DNA of 64,000 nucleotides from an uncultured Prevotellaceae bacterium (GCA_902775605.1 CACYNE010000017.1:17745-81744), one strand, 5' to 3'; shown: positions 35,048-46,050, numbered from the stretch's first letter. The notes: generated from the letters alone by a model not told the origin. Program-made: numbers and translations.

Positions 35048-36634
35048 ATGAAGCTAAACGATATACTGAGCGGCCAGATGAATGCCGCAGAATGGGAGCA
35101 GAAAGGCTATGAGCTCCCAAAGTTTGACATCAAAGCGCTGCGCGAAAAAACTGCCAAGGAACCCACATGGGTACACTTCGGTGGAGGCAACATCTTCCGT
35201 GCGTTTCCTGCAGCTATCCTCAACGACGCACTGAACACGGGCAAGTATGACCGCGGCGTCATCGTGGCAGAGACTTTCGATTTCGAGGTTATCGACAAGG
35301 CCTATGCACCCTACGGCAATCTGTCGCTCTGCGTGAACCTCTGCTCTGACGGCTCTATCGAGAAGAAGGTCATCGCCAGCGTCACCGAGGCTCTGAAGGC
35401 AGACCCACAGTTTGAGGACTGGCACCGTCTGGTGGAAATCTTCAAGAAGCCCTCGCTGCAGATGATCTCGTTCACCATCACTGAGAAGGGCTATACCTTC
35501 AACGAGGCTGACCTGGCTCGCGGACTGAAGCCCATGTTTGCCATGGGTAAGGTGTGTGCCCTGCTGCTGGAACGCTTCAACGCCGGACAACTGCCCCTCA
35601 CCGTACAGTCAATGGACAACTGCTCGCACAACGGCGACAAGGTGAAGGCTGGTGTGATGGCCTATGCAGAGCGCTGGGTGAAGGACGGACTGGTACCTGA
35701 GACCTTCCTCGCCTATCTGAAAGATGAAAAGAAGGTGACCTTCCCTTGGTCAATGATTGACAAGATTACACCACGTCCCCACGAGAAGGTGAAGGAACTG
35801 CTGGCCAACGACGGATTCGAGGACAACAATTATATTGAGACAGAGAAGCACACCTTTACCGCTCCATTTGTGAACGCTGAAGAGGTGCAGTATCTGGTCA
35901 TCGAGGATAACTATACTAACGGCCGTCCCCCACTCGACCTGGGCGGTGCTCTCTACACCACACGCGAGACAGTGGACAAGGTGGAGACCATGAAGGTGAC
36001 CACCTGCTTGAATCCCCTGCATACGGCAATGAGTATCTATGGCTGTATGCTCGACTATACACTTATCTCGGCAGAGATGAAGGACGAGGACCTACGTGCC
36101 TTTATCCAGAAAATTGGCTATATGGAGGCAATGCCTGTGGTTGTTGACCCAGGTGTGCTAAACCCCTATGAGTTTATCGGTGCCGTCATCAACCGTCGAC
36201 TCCCCAACCCCTTTATGCCCGACGCACCACAGCGTATTGCATGCGACACTTCACAGAAACTGCCTATCCGCTTTGGCGAGACGCTGAAGAAATATGTGGC
36301 ACGCGGACTCGACATGTCAAACCTCGTGCTGATTCCCCTCACCCTCGCCGGCTATGCCCGCTATCTGAAAGGACTCAAGGACGACCTTACGGCCTTCGAA
36401 CCATCACCAGACCCCATGCTGGCAGAATTGCAGGCTATCGTCGCTCCTCTGGAGATAGGCAAGGCTGATCAGGACTGGAGTGCGCTGAAAGCGCTCTACA
36501 GCCGCAAGGATGTGTTCGGACTCGACCTCTACGAGGCTGGTCTCGGCGAGCAGATTGAGGGTATGGTAAAAGAGCTTTATGCTGGGCCAGGTGCTGTGCG
36601 CAAGACATTGCACAAATACACCCAGGCCCGCTAA
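35048..36634 (+). CDS. Mannitol dehydrogenase-family oxidoreductase (fructuronate reductase-like)
   Basis: A 528-residue NAD(P)-dependent polyol/uronate dehydrogenase. The nucleotide motif is WVHFGGGNIFRAF near residue 42. The catalytic motif KVTTCLNPLH carries the Lys, Asn and His of the family, at about residue 316. Relatives include UxuB (fructuronate/mannonate), UxaB (tagaturonate/altronate) and mannitol dehydrogenase; the length and form suggest an uronate enzyme, but no uxuA or kinase is adjacent. It converges with a small membrane protein gene, with 3 bp between stops. Confidence 0.85.
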   Translation: MKLNDILSGQMNAAEWEQKGYELPKFDIKALREKTAKEPTWVHFGGGNIFRAFPAAILNDALNTGKYDRGVIVAETFDFEVIDKAYAPYGNLSLCVNLCSDGSIEKKVIASVTEALKADPQFEDWHRLVEIFKKPSLQMISFTITEKGYTFNEADLARGLKPMFAMGKVCALLLERFNAGQLPLTVQSMDNCSHNGDKVKAGVMAYAERWVKDGLVPETFLAYLKDEKKVTFPWSMIDKITPRPHEKVKELLANDGFEDNNYIETEKHTFTAPFVNAEEVQYLVIEDNYTNGRPPLDLGGALYTTRETVDKVETMKVTTCLNPLHTAMSIYGCMLDYTLISAEMKDEDLRAFIQKIGYMEAMPVVVDPGVLNPYEFIGAVINRRLPNPFMPDAPQRIACDTSQKLPIRFGETLKKYVARGLDMSNLVLIPLTLAGYARYLKGLKDDLTAFEPSPDPMLAELQAIVAPLEIGKADQDWSALKALYSRKDVFGLDLYEAGLGEQIEGMVKELYAGPGAVRKTLHKYTQAR

Positions 36635-36637
36635 GCA

Positions 36638-36802
36638 TCAGGAGAAATACTGAAAATAGAAATATCCACCCATAAGGATGGCGAGCAGAATGAGAAAGGC
36701 AATAGCCTTTACCATGCAGCTCGTCACCTTTTTTATTATAAAGGCGACAGCAACAATCAGGACGAGTGCCGTCGCATAGTAAACCCAGTTATTCGTCATC
36801 AT
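36638..36802 (-). CDS. 54-residue membrane protein coupled to a pseudouridine synthase gene
   Basis: A short gene on the minus strand. Its ATG overlaps the stop of the upstream pseudouridine synthase gene by one base (TAATG), a typical sign of coupled translation; an ATG three bases further in is an alternative. The protein has two hydrophobic stretches separated by a basic turn: YYATALVLIVAVAFIIKKV and MVKAIAFLILLAILMGGYF. I do not recognise the family. The coupling and two clean helices make a real gene likely. Confidence 0.65.
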   Translation of the reverse strand: MMTNNWVYYATALVLIVAVAFIIKKVTSCMVKAIAFLILLAILMGGYFYFQYFS

Positions 36803-37698
36803 TACTTGAACAGTTGTTTAAAAGCAGTGGGCACTGGTGTCTCAAACTCCATAGGCTCGCCAGTAATGGGATGAGTGAAACAAAGGAGCCATGCGTGCAG
36901 GCAGAGGCGGTGAAGGGGATCGTCGCCGTTGCCATACTTTGTATCGCCGCAGACGGGATGACCCATATCTGCCGAATGGACGCGAATCTGGTTCTTGCGC
37001 CCCGTCTCAAGTTTGTACTCCACCAACGAGTGCTCGGTAGTGCGATCAAGCACATGGAAATGGGTAATGGCCAGTTTGCCGCCATTGTCCACAGGTGACG
37101 AATAGGTCACATAGGCCTTGTTGTCCTTCAGCCAGTTCTGGATAGTGCCGTCACTCTGTTCCATCTCGCCACTGACCACAGCCACATAGCGGCGGTCATA
37201 GACTATCTGATGCCAGTTGTGCTCCAGAATCTGCTCAGTCTCAATGTCCTTGGCATAGACCATCAGTCCGCTGGTGTCGCGATCAAGTCGATGCACGACA
37301 TGGGCAGTACACTTTTGCCTACTCTTCTTAAAGTAGTCGTCAAGAACAGCCTTCACATTGAGCGAAGAGTGTCCGGCAGCCATCGAGAGAATGCCGATAT
37401 TCTTTTCTATCACAATGAGCCAGCGGTCTTCATAGACAATCTTCACATAGCGGCTCTTAAAGGAGTTCTGATTGCGCTTGGTCTTACTCACAGCCACCTT
37501 CATACCGGGCTGGAGGGGGAAGTCGAACTGACTGACAGTCTTGCCGTTGACCTTGATGCCACGTCCCTGAAGGGTGGCCTTGATCTTTGTGCGGCTCTGA
37601 CTGACATGAGCCAACAACCATTCCAACAATGGTGCCTGTTCTTCGACGGTGAAGTGATCGTATTCACCTTCACAGTTGTATCCTGTATTCATTCTCAT
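36802..37698 (-). CDS. RluA/RluD-family pseudouridine synthase
   Basis: A 298-residue rRNA/tRNA pseudouridine synthase. An S4-like N-terminal part (RTKIKATLQGRGIKVNGK) precedes the catalytic domain with HRLDRDTSGLMVYAK, where the first Asp is the nucleophile. YKLETGRKNQIRVH and CLHAWLLCFTHPITGE complete the family pattern. The exact RNA target (RluA, C or D type) cannot be told. Its start overlaps the phosphopantetheinyl transferase gene by 4 bp, so the genes are coupled. Confidence 0.92.
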   Translation of the reverse strand: MRMNTGYNCEGEYDHFTVEEQAPLLEWLLAHVSQSRTKIKATLQGRGIKVNGKTVSQFDFPLQPGMKVAVSKTKRNQNSFKSRYVKIVYEDRWLIVIEKNIGILSMAAGHSSLNVKAVLDDYFKKSRQKCTAHVVHRLDRDTSGLMVYAKDIETEQILEHNWHQIVYDRRYVAVVSGEMEQSDGTIQNWLKDNKAYVTYSSPVDNGGKLAITHFHVLDRTTEHSLVEYKLETGRKNQIRVHSADMGHPVCGDTKYGNGDDPLHRLCLHAWLLCFTHPITGEPMEFETPVPTAFKQLFK

Positions 37699-38258
37699 AG
37701 TTCACAAAGGGTAAAAATATAATTCTTTTCCAATACTTCTGTGGTGGTAAAACGATAACTGTCAGCAGCATTCAACACCTGCTTCATCTGATCATTGATG
37801 CCCTCGCCAGTGAGTTTCAGCAGACTCTCTTTCATGGTCCACAAGCGTACAAACTCTACCTCCGGATTCGCCGCCTGCTGAATCTGATGCAGCTCGACAT
37901 CGTTCATCGCATACCGGGCCACACTTTCACGGTAACGTCCTACGCTCTCAACATCAATGCCTACAGGACGACGACTCAGCACACAGGCAGCGGCTTCCTT
38001 GCAATGACTCAGGCTGAAATGTAACTCTGGATGCCCCACGATGTATGGTTTGCCATGCTCACCATAGCCAAAGACAGGATTATCGGTGATGCCCTCCTGC
38101 TCGCGCAAGGCTCGTTTCAACAGCAGATAGGCAGCCACACAGAGGCGTTGTCCCTGCTCATACCGATATTTCAGGGCCTGTTCGCGGCGCTGCTCACTAA
38201 TGGAAAGCAAAGCCGACTGAAGGTCAAATTCGCTGATATTATCGTCAATATACACCAT
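37695..38258 (-). CDS. 4'-phosphopantetheinyl transferase superfamily protein
   Basis: A 187-residue Sfp/AcpT-type enzyme that moves phosphopantetheine from CoA to carrier proteins. Motifs are HFSLSHCKEAAACVL, the Mg-binding VGIDVESVGR, and WTMKESLLKLTGEG. It may activate the fatty-acid carrier protein or a secondary-metabolite synthase; none is adjacent. It leads an operon with a pseudouridine synthase and a mini membrane protein. Its ATG lies 8 nt behind a -7 box. Confidence 0.88.
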   Translation of the reverse strand: MVYIDDNISEFDLQSALLSISEQRREQALKYRYEQGQRLCVAAYLLLKRALREQEGITDNPVFGYGEHGKPYIVGHPELHFSLSHCKEAAACVLSRRPVGIDVESVGRYRESVARYAMNDVELHQIQQAANPEVEFVRLWTMKESLLKLTGEGINDQMKQVLNAADSYRFTTTEVLEKNYIFTLCEL

Positions 38259-38266
38259 TCAGGGTG

Positions 38267-38274
38267 CAAAATTA
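38267..38274 (-). promoter_or_regulatory. -7 box of the phosphopantetheinyl transferase operon; near-leaderless
   Basis: TAATTTTG on the minus strand, then CACCCTGA and directly the ATG at 38258. Confidence 0.65.
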
Positions 38275-38361
38275 ATGAATAATTCTCAAACACCATTCTC
38301 TTTTATAAAAAAACTACGTCAGTTTTTGTCCCTATTATTTGGCAGATTAGAAAAAAGTATC

Positions 38362-38369
38362 TATCTTTG
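38362..38369 (+). promoter_or_regulatory. -7 box of the sugar isomerase gene
   Basis: TATCTTTG followed by CACG; leader about 30 nt. Confidence 0.7.
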
Positions 38370-38403
38370 CACGAACTTTAAGAAAGTACTTTATTAACTC
38401 TTT

Positions 38404-39909
38404 ATGTTGAAAATGGAAAATATTCCTGTAATTAAGATTGGAATCGTCGCCGTAAGCCGCGACTGTTTCCCCGAGTCTCTTGCCGTTAACCGTCGCAAGG
38501 CCGTTATCGCCAAGTATGTAGAGAAGTTCGGTGCTGCCGACATCTACGAGTGTCCTATCTGTATCGTTGAGAGCGAGATTCACGCTCAGCAGGCTCTTGA
38601 GGACGTGAAGAAGGCTGGTTGTAACGCTCTGTGCGTTTACCTGGGCAACTTCGGTCCTGAGATTTCTGAGACCATGATTGCTGACTGGTTCCAGGGTCCC
38701 ACTATGTTCTGCGCTGCTGCTGAGGAGACTCAGAACGACCTGATTGACGGTCGTGGCGATGCTTACTGCGGTATGCTGAATGCTAGCCAAGCTCTGTCAC
38801 TGCGCAAGACTCGTGCATACATCCCCGAGGAGCCCGTAGGCGACGCTGGTGAGTGTGCTGAGATGATCCACGAGTTCGTGCCCATTGCACGTGCCATCGT
38901 TGGTCTGCAGAACCTGAAGATCATCAGCTTCGGTCCCCGTCCCAACAATTTCCTGGCTTGTAATGCTCCTATCCGCGCCCTCTATGATCTCGACGTGGAG
39001 ATTGAGGAGAACTCTGAGCTCGACCTGCTCGAAGCCTTCCAGAAGCACCAGGGCGATCCCCGCATCGACGGCGTGGTGAAGGATATGGCTGCTGAGCTCG
39101 GCACTGGTAACAAGATTCCTTCTGTTCTGCCTAAGCTGGCTCAGTATGAGTTGACACTGCTCGACTGGATTGAGGCTCACAAGGGCAGCCGCAAGTATGT
39201 GGCTATGGCCAACAAGTGCTGGCCTGCATTCCAGACCATGTTCGGCTTCGTTCCCTGCTATGTGAACAGCCGTCTCACTGGCCGTGGCATCCCCGTGGCT
39301 TGCGAGGTTGACATCTACGGTGCTCTGTCTGAGTTTATCGGTACCTGCATCACTCAGGATGCTGTGACCCTGCTCGACATCAACAACTCTGTACCTAAGG
39401 ATATGTACGAGGAGAGCATCAAGGGCAAGAAATTCGAATGCGACACCTACACCGACAAGGAGATCTTCATGGGCTTCCACTGCGGTAACACTGCTTCTTC
39501 TAAGGTTTGCAACTGCCAGATGTGCTTCCAGCGCATTATGGCCCGCGCTCTGCCTGTAGAGGTAACCAACGGTACTCTGGAGGGCGACCTGACTCCTGGT
39601 AAGGCTACTGTATATCGTCTGCAGTCAACTGCTGACACCAAGCTCCGTGCTTACATCGCACAGGGCGAGATTATCCCCGTGGCAACACGCTCATTCGGTT
39701 CTATCGGTATCTTCGGTATCAAGAACATGAGCCGCTTCTATCGTCACGTACTGATCGAGAAGCACTATCCTCACCACGCAGCTGTAATGTTTGAACACGC
39801 CGGTAAATATCTGTGGGAGGTTCTGAAGTACATGGGTATCCCCGTGGACGAGATTGATTACAATTTCCCCAAGGGTGACTACTATCCCACTGAGAACCCC
39901 TTCGCATAA
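38404..39909 (+). CDS. L-fucose/L-arabinose isomerase-family protein
   Basis: A 501-residue sugar isomerase-like protein. The N-terminus KIGIVAVSRDCFPESLAVNR, followed by CNALCVYLGNFGPEISETM, fits the fold of L-fucose and L-arabinose isomerases. Candidate metal ligands sit in ACEVDIYGALSEFIG and MGFHCGNTASS. It is shorter than E. coli FucI (about 590) and near AraA in length. Codon use looks like that of a highly expressed gene. No fucose or arabinose genes adjoin, so the sugar is unknown. An ATG at 38413 is an alternative start. Confidence 0.8.
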   Translation: MLKMENIPVIKIGIVAVSRDCFPESLAVNRRKAVIAKYVEKFGAADIYECPICIVESEIHAQQALEDVKKAGCNALCVYLGNFGPEISETMIADWFQGPTMFCAAAEETQNDLIDGRGDAYCGMLNASQALSLRKTRAYIPEEPVGDAGECAEMIHEFVPIARAIVGLQNLKIISFGPRPNNFLACNAPIRALYDLDVEIEENSELDLLEAFQKHQGDPRIDGVVKDMAAELGTGNKIPSVLPKLAQYELTLLDWIEAHKGSRKYVAMANKCWPAFQTMFGFVPCYVNSRLTGRGIPVACEVDIYGALSEFIGTCITQDAVTLLDINNSVPKDMYEESIKGKKFECDTYTDKEIFMGFHCGNTASSKVCNCQMCFQRIMARALPVEVTNGTLEGDLTPGKATVYRLQSTADTKLRAYIAQGEIIPVATRSFGSIGIFGIKNMSRFYRHVLIEKHYPHHAAVMFEHAGKYLWEVLKYMGIPVDEIDYNFPKGDYYPTENPFA

Positions 39910-39920
39910 AAACTGATTTC

Positions 39921-39964
39921 TGACAAGACCAGCAGCGGTAGAGTGCTGCCGCTGCTGGCTGTCA
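39921..39964 (+). terminator. Strong hairpin behind the isomerase gene
   Basis: CCAGCAGCGG (39929-39938) pairs with CCGCTGCTGG (39949-39958), with TGACA/TGTCA extending the base. There is no T tract after it, so it could be an mRNA 3' stabiliser rather than a full terminator. Confidence 0.6.
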
Positions 39965-40021
39965 GTTCATAACTGGACTACTGAAGAGACCCACTACTTA
40001 AAGACATTAAAGACAAATCAA

Positions 40022-42031
40022 ATGAAACTGAAATCTGCCCTACTACTCGTTTTCATGATGACCATGCAAATCGTCTGTGCACAATATACACAGATGACGG
40101 ATTTGCCTACCATCTATATTGATACCTACGACGGATGGGGCATTTTCAGTAAAGAAACATATAAGTACTGCCAGCTTCACTATGTGGACGAAACGGGACA
40201 AGTCACGGCTTATGACTCTGTCTCCATCCGCGGACGCGGCAACTCCACATGGAACATGGCCAAGAAACCCTACAAAATAAAATTCAACAATAAAGAGAAA
40301 TTTCTTGGGAAAGGATATGCCAAAGCCAAAAAGTGGACTTTGCTGGCCAATGCTGGCGACAAAACAATGATGCGCAACGCCGTTACATCGGCCATGGGAG
40401 CATTCACATCATTGAAGTTCAATCCAGCAGCCAAGTTCGCAGACATGGTACTCAACGGTCAATATGTGGGAACCTATCAGATTAGTGACCAGGTGGACGT
40501 AAGGGCTCATCGCGTCAACATAATGGAACAACCCTACCCCATTAATGATTCAACGAACATCACGGGAGGATACCTGTTGGAGGTTGACGGTTTCAAGGAC
40601 GGCAACTGTTTCTATACTGGCACATACAGGGCACCAGTACGCATCCACTATCCAGAGGACGACGAGATAGACAACAAGCAGACCACCTACATACGCAACC
40701 ACGTCAATACATTCGAGAAAGCTTTAGTTTCTGCAGATTTTACTGACAGCGAAAAAGGCTACAGAGCTTACGTAGATACGACATCGCTCATTGACTGGTA
40801 TCTCTGCACGGAAATCAGTGCCAACATCGACGGATTCTTCAGCACCTATTTTTATAAAGAGCAGGATAACCCCCGCCTGTTCTGGGGCCCGCTGTGGGAC
40901 TATGACATTGCCTACAACAACGACCAACGCGTAACGTCGGAAAAGGGATTAAGCAGCTCTGTCCACTCGCTGATGGTTGATATTGCCTACAACGGCTCAA
41001 GGTCATGGGTTCTGCGTATGTGGAAAGACCCTTGGTTCCAGCAAGCGGTCTATCAACGCTATCAAGAGTTACTGAATAATGGACTAGTAGATTATATGCA
41101 GGCAAAGGTGGACAGCCTGAACACCCTGCTACAGCAGTCACAGGAGTTAAACTACGAGTTATGGGGCATCAACCGCAAGATGTATCACGAAATGGTGCTC
41201 TACTCTTCCTACGACCGTTATGTTACTGATCTCAAGACGTTTATCACCGAGCATTGCGACTATCTGTTACAGGCTTTTGCCGACAAGCAACCTGTTAAGC
41301 CAGTAGAGCCGTTTAATCCTGGCGAATTCTATTATCATGTGTTGAATGCCAACACTCTGAAAGCCATTGACCTGGATGGCGAGCAGGTGGTACAAATGAG
41401 CAACGACACCAATGACCAGAGCCAGGATTGGATTATCAAAAAAGTGGGTGACCACTTTCAGATTATCAATCGCCTAACTGAAAAGGCACTCAACGACCCC
41501 ACTGAAGGAGAAGTTGGACCTACGACGAACGTAGGCAAACAACTGAATATTGCAGAATGCAATGAGCACGACGAACGACAACTATGGGACATCATCCCTC
41601 AAGGTGATGGTGGCTATTATAACCTGCTGAACATTTACACGCAGCACATTGCCAATCTGAACGGTGGCAGTTCTAATGACTACACGCCAATCCTGAGCTA
41701 TACTAACGATGAGAGAAACGGCAGTAGCAGCAACAGGTTGTGGTATATAAGAGTTAATGGAGACATCGAGACTGACATAGCTGATGCTAAGAAGGTTACG
41801 GAGCCAGAAGAATACGCTTTAGCATATAATCCACAAGCAAAGGTTTTGCACTTCGGATCGGCGACGCCAGAGGCTCTGACTTTCATGGTGCGTGTTTACA
41901 ACAGTAATGGTCAGTTGGTAGGTTCTTTCCGTGCCGACGAATCCTACGCTATGTCCACACATCCCAATGGTATTTATATCGCATCGTGGACCGTCAGTGG
42001 CAAGACCCGTTCTGCTAAATTCAGACGGTAG
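40022..42031 (+). CDS. CotH-family protein with ricin-like C-terminal domain
   Basis: A 669-residue exported protein (signal SALLLVFMMTMQIVCAQ). Residues about 25-420 are a CotH kinase-like domain: VSIRGRGNSTWNMAKKPYKI, KWTLLANAGDKTMMRNAV, and LFWGPLWDYDIAYNND with the metal/ATP Asp residues. Residues about 435-575 look like a ricin-type beta-trefoil (DWIIKKVGDHFQIINRLTEK; LWDIIPQGDGGYYNLLN). The last 65 residues resemble a Bacteroidales C-terminal tail. Spore CotH is a protein kinase; secreted Bacteroidales relatives have no assigned role. It is probably cell-surface. Confidence 0.85.
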   Translation: MKLKSALLLVFMMTMQIVCAQYTQMTDLPTIYIDTYDGWGIFSKETYKYCQLHYVDETGQVTAYDSVSIRGRGNSTWNMAKKPYKIKFNNKEKFLGKGYAKAKKWTLLANAGDKTMMRNAVTSAMGAFTSLKFNPAAKFADMVLNGQYVGTYQISDQVDVRAHRVNIMEQPYPINDSTNITGGYLLEVDGFKDGNCFYTGTYRAPVRIHYPEDDEIDNKQTTYIRNHVNTFEKALVSADFTDSEKGYRAYVDTTSLIDWYLCTEISANIDGFFSTYFYKEQDNPRLFWGPLWDYDIAYNNDQRVTSEKGLSSSVHSLMVDIAYNGSRSWVLRMWKDPWFQQAVYQRYQELLNNGLVDYMQAKVDSLNTLLQQSQELNYELWGINRKMYHEMVLYSSYDRYVTDLKTFITEHCDYLLQAFADKQPVKPVEPFNPGEFYYHVLNANTLKAIDLDGEQVVQMSNDTNDQSQDWIIKKVGDHFQIINRLTEKALNDPTEGEVGPTTNVGKQLNIAECNEHDERQLWDIIPQGDGGYYNLLNIYTQHIANLNGGSSNDYTPILSYTNDERNGSSSNRLWYIRVNGDIETDIADAKKVTEPEEYALAYNPQAKVLHFGSATPEALTFMVRVYNSNGQLVGSFRADESYAMSTHPNGIYIASWTVSGKTRSAKFRR

Positions 42032-42155
42032 ATTTTTCTTAGTTTTTTTCAAACTTCGGCAGTCTCTCCACTGCCATTTCATTGCCATAATTGAAGTTAA
42101 ATTTTTAAGGATGTAAAAAACTTTCCGCATCCTTAGAACATTTTTCTTGAGTCCT

Positions 42156-42194
42156 CGTTTTTGCGGGTAGGCCATAAAAAACTATCTCGTGCAC
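42156..42194 (-). repeat. Leader-like motif also found before the HU-like gene
   Basis: CGTTTTTGCGGGTA (42156-42169) and ATCTCGTGCAC (42184-42194) recur in the same order at 63585-63598 and 63609-63623, where they lie in the leader of the HU-like gene. A shorter form (CGTTTTTGCGGGT) is also found before tRNA-Pro. Confidence 0.55.
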
Positions 42195-42323
42195 TAAGAA
42201 AAATTTTCTCTTTGGCTATGCCGCAATTTTCGCTGCTTTATATCATTTTTGCAATTTCGTTGCAATTGTATTATTTTTTTATGAAGATACCAAACTTCTT
42301 GACAACTACTTTTTTTAAAAAAC

Positions 42324-42471
42324 AAGTTACTCACTTGCTCACTTTTGACATTTACAATTTTCAAATTATTGAAAAAGCATCACTTATTGATATTTATTTA
42401 TCTTATTGGGAATTTTCTTACATCCTACAACCAATAAAGCTAAATGTCAAAAGTGAGTAAGTGAGTAACTT
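42324..42471. repeat. 31-bp inverted repeat with 86-bp spacer
   Basis: AAGTTACTCACTTGCTCACT... at 42324-42354 is the inverse of 42441-42471 with a single mismatch. The spacer is very AT-rich and contains a smaller TTTTCAA/TTGAAAA hairpin. The size and form resemble a miniature inverted-repeat element or a long mRNA hairpin. Confidence 0.85.
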
Positions 42472-42540
42472 AGGTATAGCAGCAAATACTTCCCCCTACT
42501 GATTTTTCTTTTTATTCTTTGCTTATTGGATTATTTTTCG

Positions 42541-42548
42541 TAACTTTG
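42541..42548 (+). promoter_or_regulatory. -7 box of the ABC-F gene
   Basis: TAACTTTG followed by CACCCGC; leader about 28 nt. Confidence 0.75.
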
Positions 42549-42566
42549 CACCCGCTAAGAATTTAA

Positions 42567-44198
<1,632 letters not shown>

Positions 44199-44246
44199 TC
44201 AATTAGGCACGATATTTGCTATAGAGAGAAGAAAAAGGATTTTGCT

Positions 44247-44864
44247 ATGAAAGAAGAAAAAGAAACATTCACTCCGAATAACGAGCATGAATATCAGGCT
44301 ATGAAAGAAGCCGAGAGATTTGAGGAACTTAAAGATGCTGCAGAATCTGTAGAAGAAAATGCAGAGGAAAATGCAGAGGAAAATGCAGAGGAAGAAGCGG
44401 CTAACCAAGAGGAAGCCCCCCTGGAAAAGGCCCAGGCCGAGATTGCCGACCTGAAAGACAAGTTCCTGCGCACAATGGCAGAGTTTGACAACTTCCGCAA
44501 GCGCACCATGAAGGAGCGCAGCGAGTTAATCTTCAATGCCGGCGAGAAAACCATCACAGCCCTCCTGCCTGTCATCGACGACATGGAGCGTGCCATCGCC
44601 AATGGCGAGAAGACCGAAGACCCTCAGGTGCTGCGTGAAGGCATGCAACTCATCTACCAGAAGCTCATGAAGGTGCTTGAGGCACAGGGCGTCAGCAAGA
44701 TTGAGACCGAAGATGCCGATTTCGACACCAACCTGCACGAAGCCATCGCCTTGGTGCCTGGCATGGGCGACGATAAGAAAGGTAAAGTCATTGACTGCAT
44801 GGCCACGGGCTATAAACTGAACGACAAAGTAATCCGCTACGCAAAAGTAGCTGTTGGACAATAA
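44247..44864 (+). CDS. grpE: Nucleotide exchange factor GrpE
   Basis: A 205-residue co-chaperone that releases ADP from DnaK. An acidic N-terminal tail contains tandem ENAEE repeats (from 12-bp DNA units at 44349-44396), followed by a coiled coil. The conserved core is [20 protein letters not shown] and [14 protein letters not shown], and the beta domain ends [18 protein letters not shown]. dnaJ follows after 2 bp; no dnaK is adjacent. Confidence 0.95.
   Translation: MKEEKETFTPNNEHEYQAMKEAERFEELKDAAESVEENAEENAEENAEEEAANQEEAPLEKAQAEIADLKDKFLRTMAEFDNFRKRTMKERSELIFNAGEKTITALLPVIDDMERAIANGEKTEDPQVLREGMQLIYQKLMKVLEAQGVSKIETEDADFDTNLHEAIALVPGMGDDKKGKVIDCMATGYKLNDKVIRYAKVAVGQ
44349..44396 (+). repeat. 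Four 12-bp in-frame repeats inside grpE
   Basis: Units of the form GCAGAGGAAAAT (first and last imperfect) encode the repeated ENAEE segment in the GrpE N-terminal tail. Copy number changes would keep the frame. Confidence 0.85.
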
Positions 44865-44866
44865 GC

Positions 44867-46030
44867 ATGGCACAAAAAAGAGACTATTATGAGGTGCTGG
44901 GGCTAAACAAGACAGCCTCAGAAGATGAAATCAAGAAGGCATATAGAAAAATTGCCATCAAATACCACCCTGACCGTAACCCTGGCGACAAAGAAGCCGA
45001 GGAGAAGTTCAAGGAGGCCGCAGAGGCCTATAACGTGCTACACGACCCACAGAAGCGCCAGCAATACGACCAGTTTGGTTTTGCAGGTCCTGCCGGAGGC
45101 GGATTTGGCGGTTTCGACGGCTTCGGCGGTGCATCCATGAACATGGACGACATCTTCTCGATGTTTGGCGATATCTTCGGTGGTCACGGCTTTGGTGGAT
45201 TCAACAGTCGCGGCGGCGGTCGTTCACAGGTTCACAGAGGCAGTGACCTGCGTTTGAAGGTACGCCTCACCCTGCAGGAGATCAATACTGGCGTCACCAA
45301 GAAGTTCAAGGTAAGAAAAGACATCACCTGCGCTCATTGTCATGGCACAGGAGCAGAGGGTGAAAGTGGTCGAGAGACCTGTCCCACCTGTCATGGTTCG
45401 GGCGTCATCACACATACCACACAGAGCATCTTCGGCATGATGCAAACACAGGGCGTATGCCCCACTTGTCATGGCGAGGGTCAGATTATCAAGAACAAGT
45501 GTCACGAATGTGGTGGTACAGGTGTGACCAAGGGAGAAGAGGTCGTCGAGATTAACATCCCCGCCGGTGTTGCCGAGGGCATGGTAGTCAACGTGCCTGG
45601 AAAGGGAAATGCCGGTCATCACGGTGGCGTGGCTGGAGACATCCAAGTATATATTGAGGAGGAAGAGAACGACACCTTCGTAAGAGACGGCAACGACTTG
45701 ATATACAACCTGTTGCTAGACTTCCCCACCGCTGCACTTGGCGGTGAGGTTGACATTCCCACCATCGAGGGCAAGACGCTCAAGGTGAAGATTGACAGCG
45801 GCACACAGCCGGGTAAGACCATGCGCCTGAGAGGCAAAGGACTGCCAGCTGTACAGGGATACGGCAGCGGACATGGTGATTTGGTGGTCAACATCAGCGT
45901 GTATGTCCCCAAGACCTTGTCGCGCGAAGAAAAGGCTGCTATTGAGACCTTCAAGAACAGCGACAACTTCAAGGGCGACAAGCAGACAAAAGAAAGCATA
46001 TTCCAGCGTTTCAAGAATTATTTCTCTTAA
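44867..46030 (+). CDS. dnaJ: Chaperone protein DnaJ
   Basis: A 387-residue type I Hsp40. The J domain carries [16 protein letters not shown], followed by a Gly/Phe-rich stretch ([12 protein letters not shown]). Four zinc-binding repeats are present: [24 protein letters not shown] and CHECGGTG. The C-terminal substrate domains end [12 protein letters not shown]. It works with DnaK and GrpE in folding and is almost certainly cotranscribed with grpE. Confidence 0.97.
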   Translation: MAQKRDYYEVLGLNKTASEDEIKKAYRKIAIKYHPDRNPGDKEAEEKFKEAAEAYNVLHDPQKRQQYDQFGFAGPAGGGFGGFDGFGGASMNMDDIFSMFGDIFGGHGFGGFNSRGGGRSQVHRGSDLRLKVRLTLQEINTGVTKKFKVRKDITCAHCHGTGAEGESGRETCPTCHGSGVITHTTQSIFGMMQTQGVCPTCHGEGQIIKNKCHECGGTGVTKGEEVVEINIPAGVAEGMVVNVPGKGNAGHHGGVAGDIQVYIEEEENDTFVRDGNDLIYNLLLDFPTAALGGEVDIPTIEGKTLKVKIDSGTQPGKTMRLRGKGLPAVQGYGSGHGDLVVNISVYVPKTLSREEKAAIETFKNSDNFKGDKQTKESIFQRFKNYFS

Positions 46031-46050
46031 AATTTAAAAGAAGAAGCAAT

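Noticed and set aside
41819-42175. A 118-codon minus-strand frame over the CotH gene end
   Set aside because: It mostly overlaps the CotH C-terminus antisense, and the part outside has no recognisable features.
42161-42460. A 99-codon frame in the 42-kb gap
   Set aside because: It has no clear start signals, runs through the leader-like motif and into the 31-bp inverted repeat, and its composition reflects AT-rich DNA.
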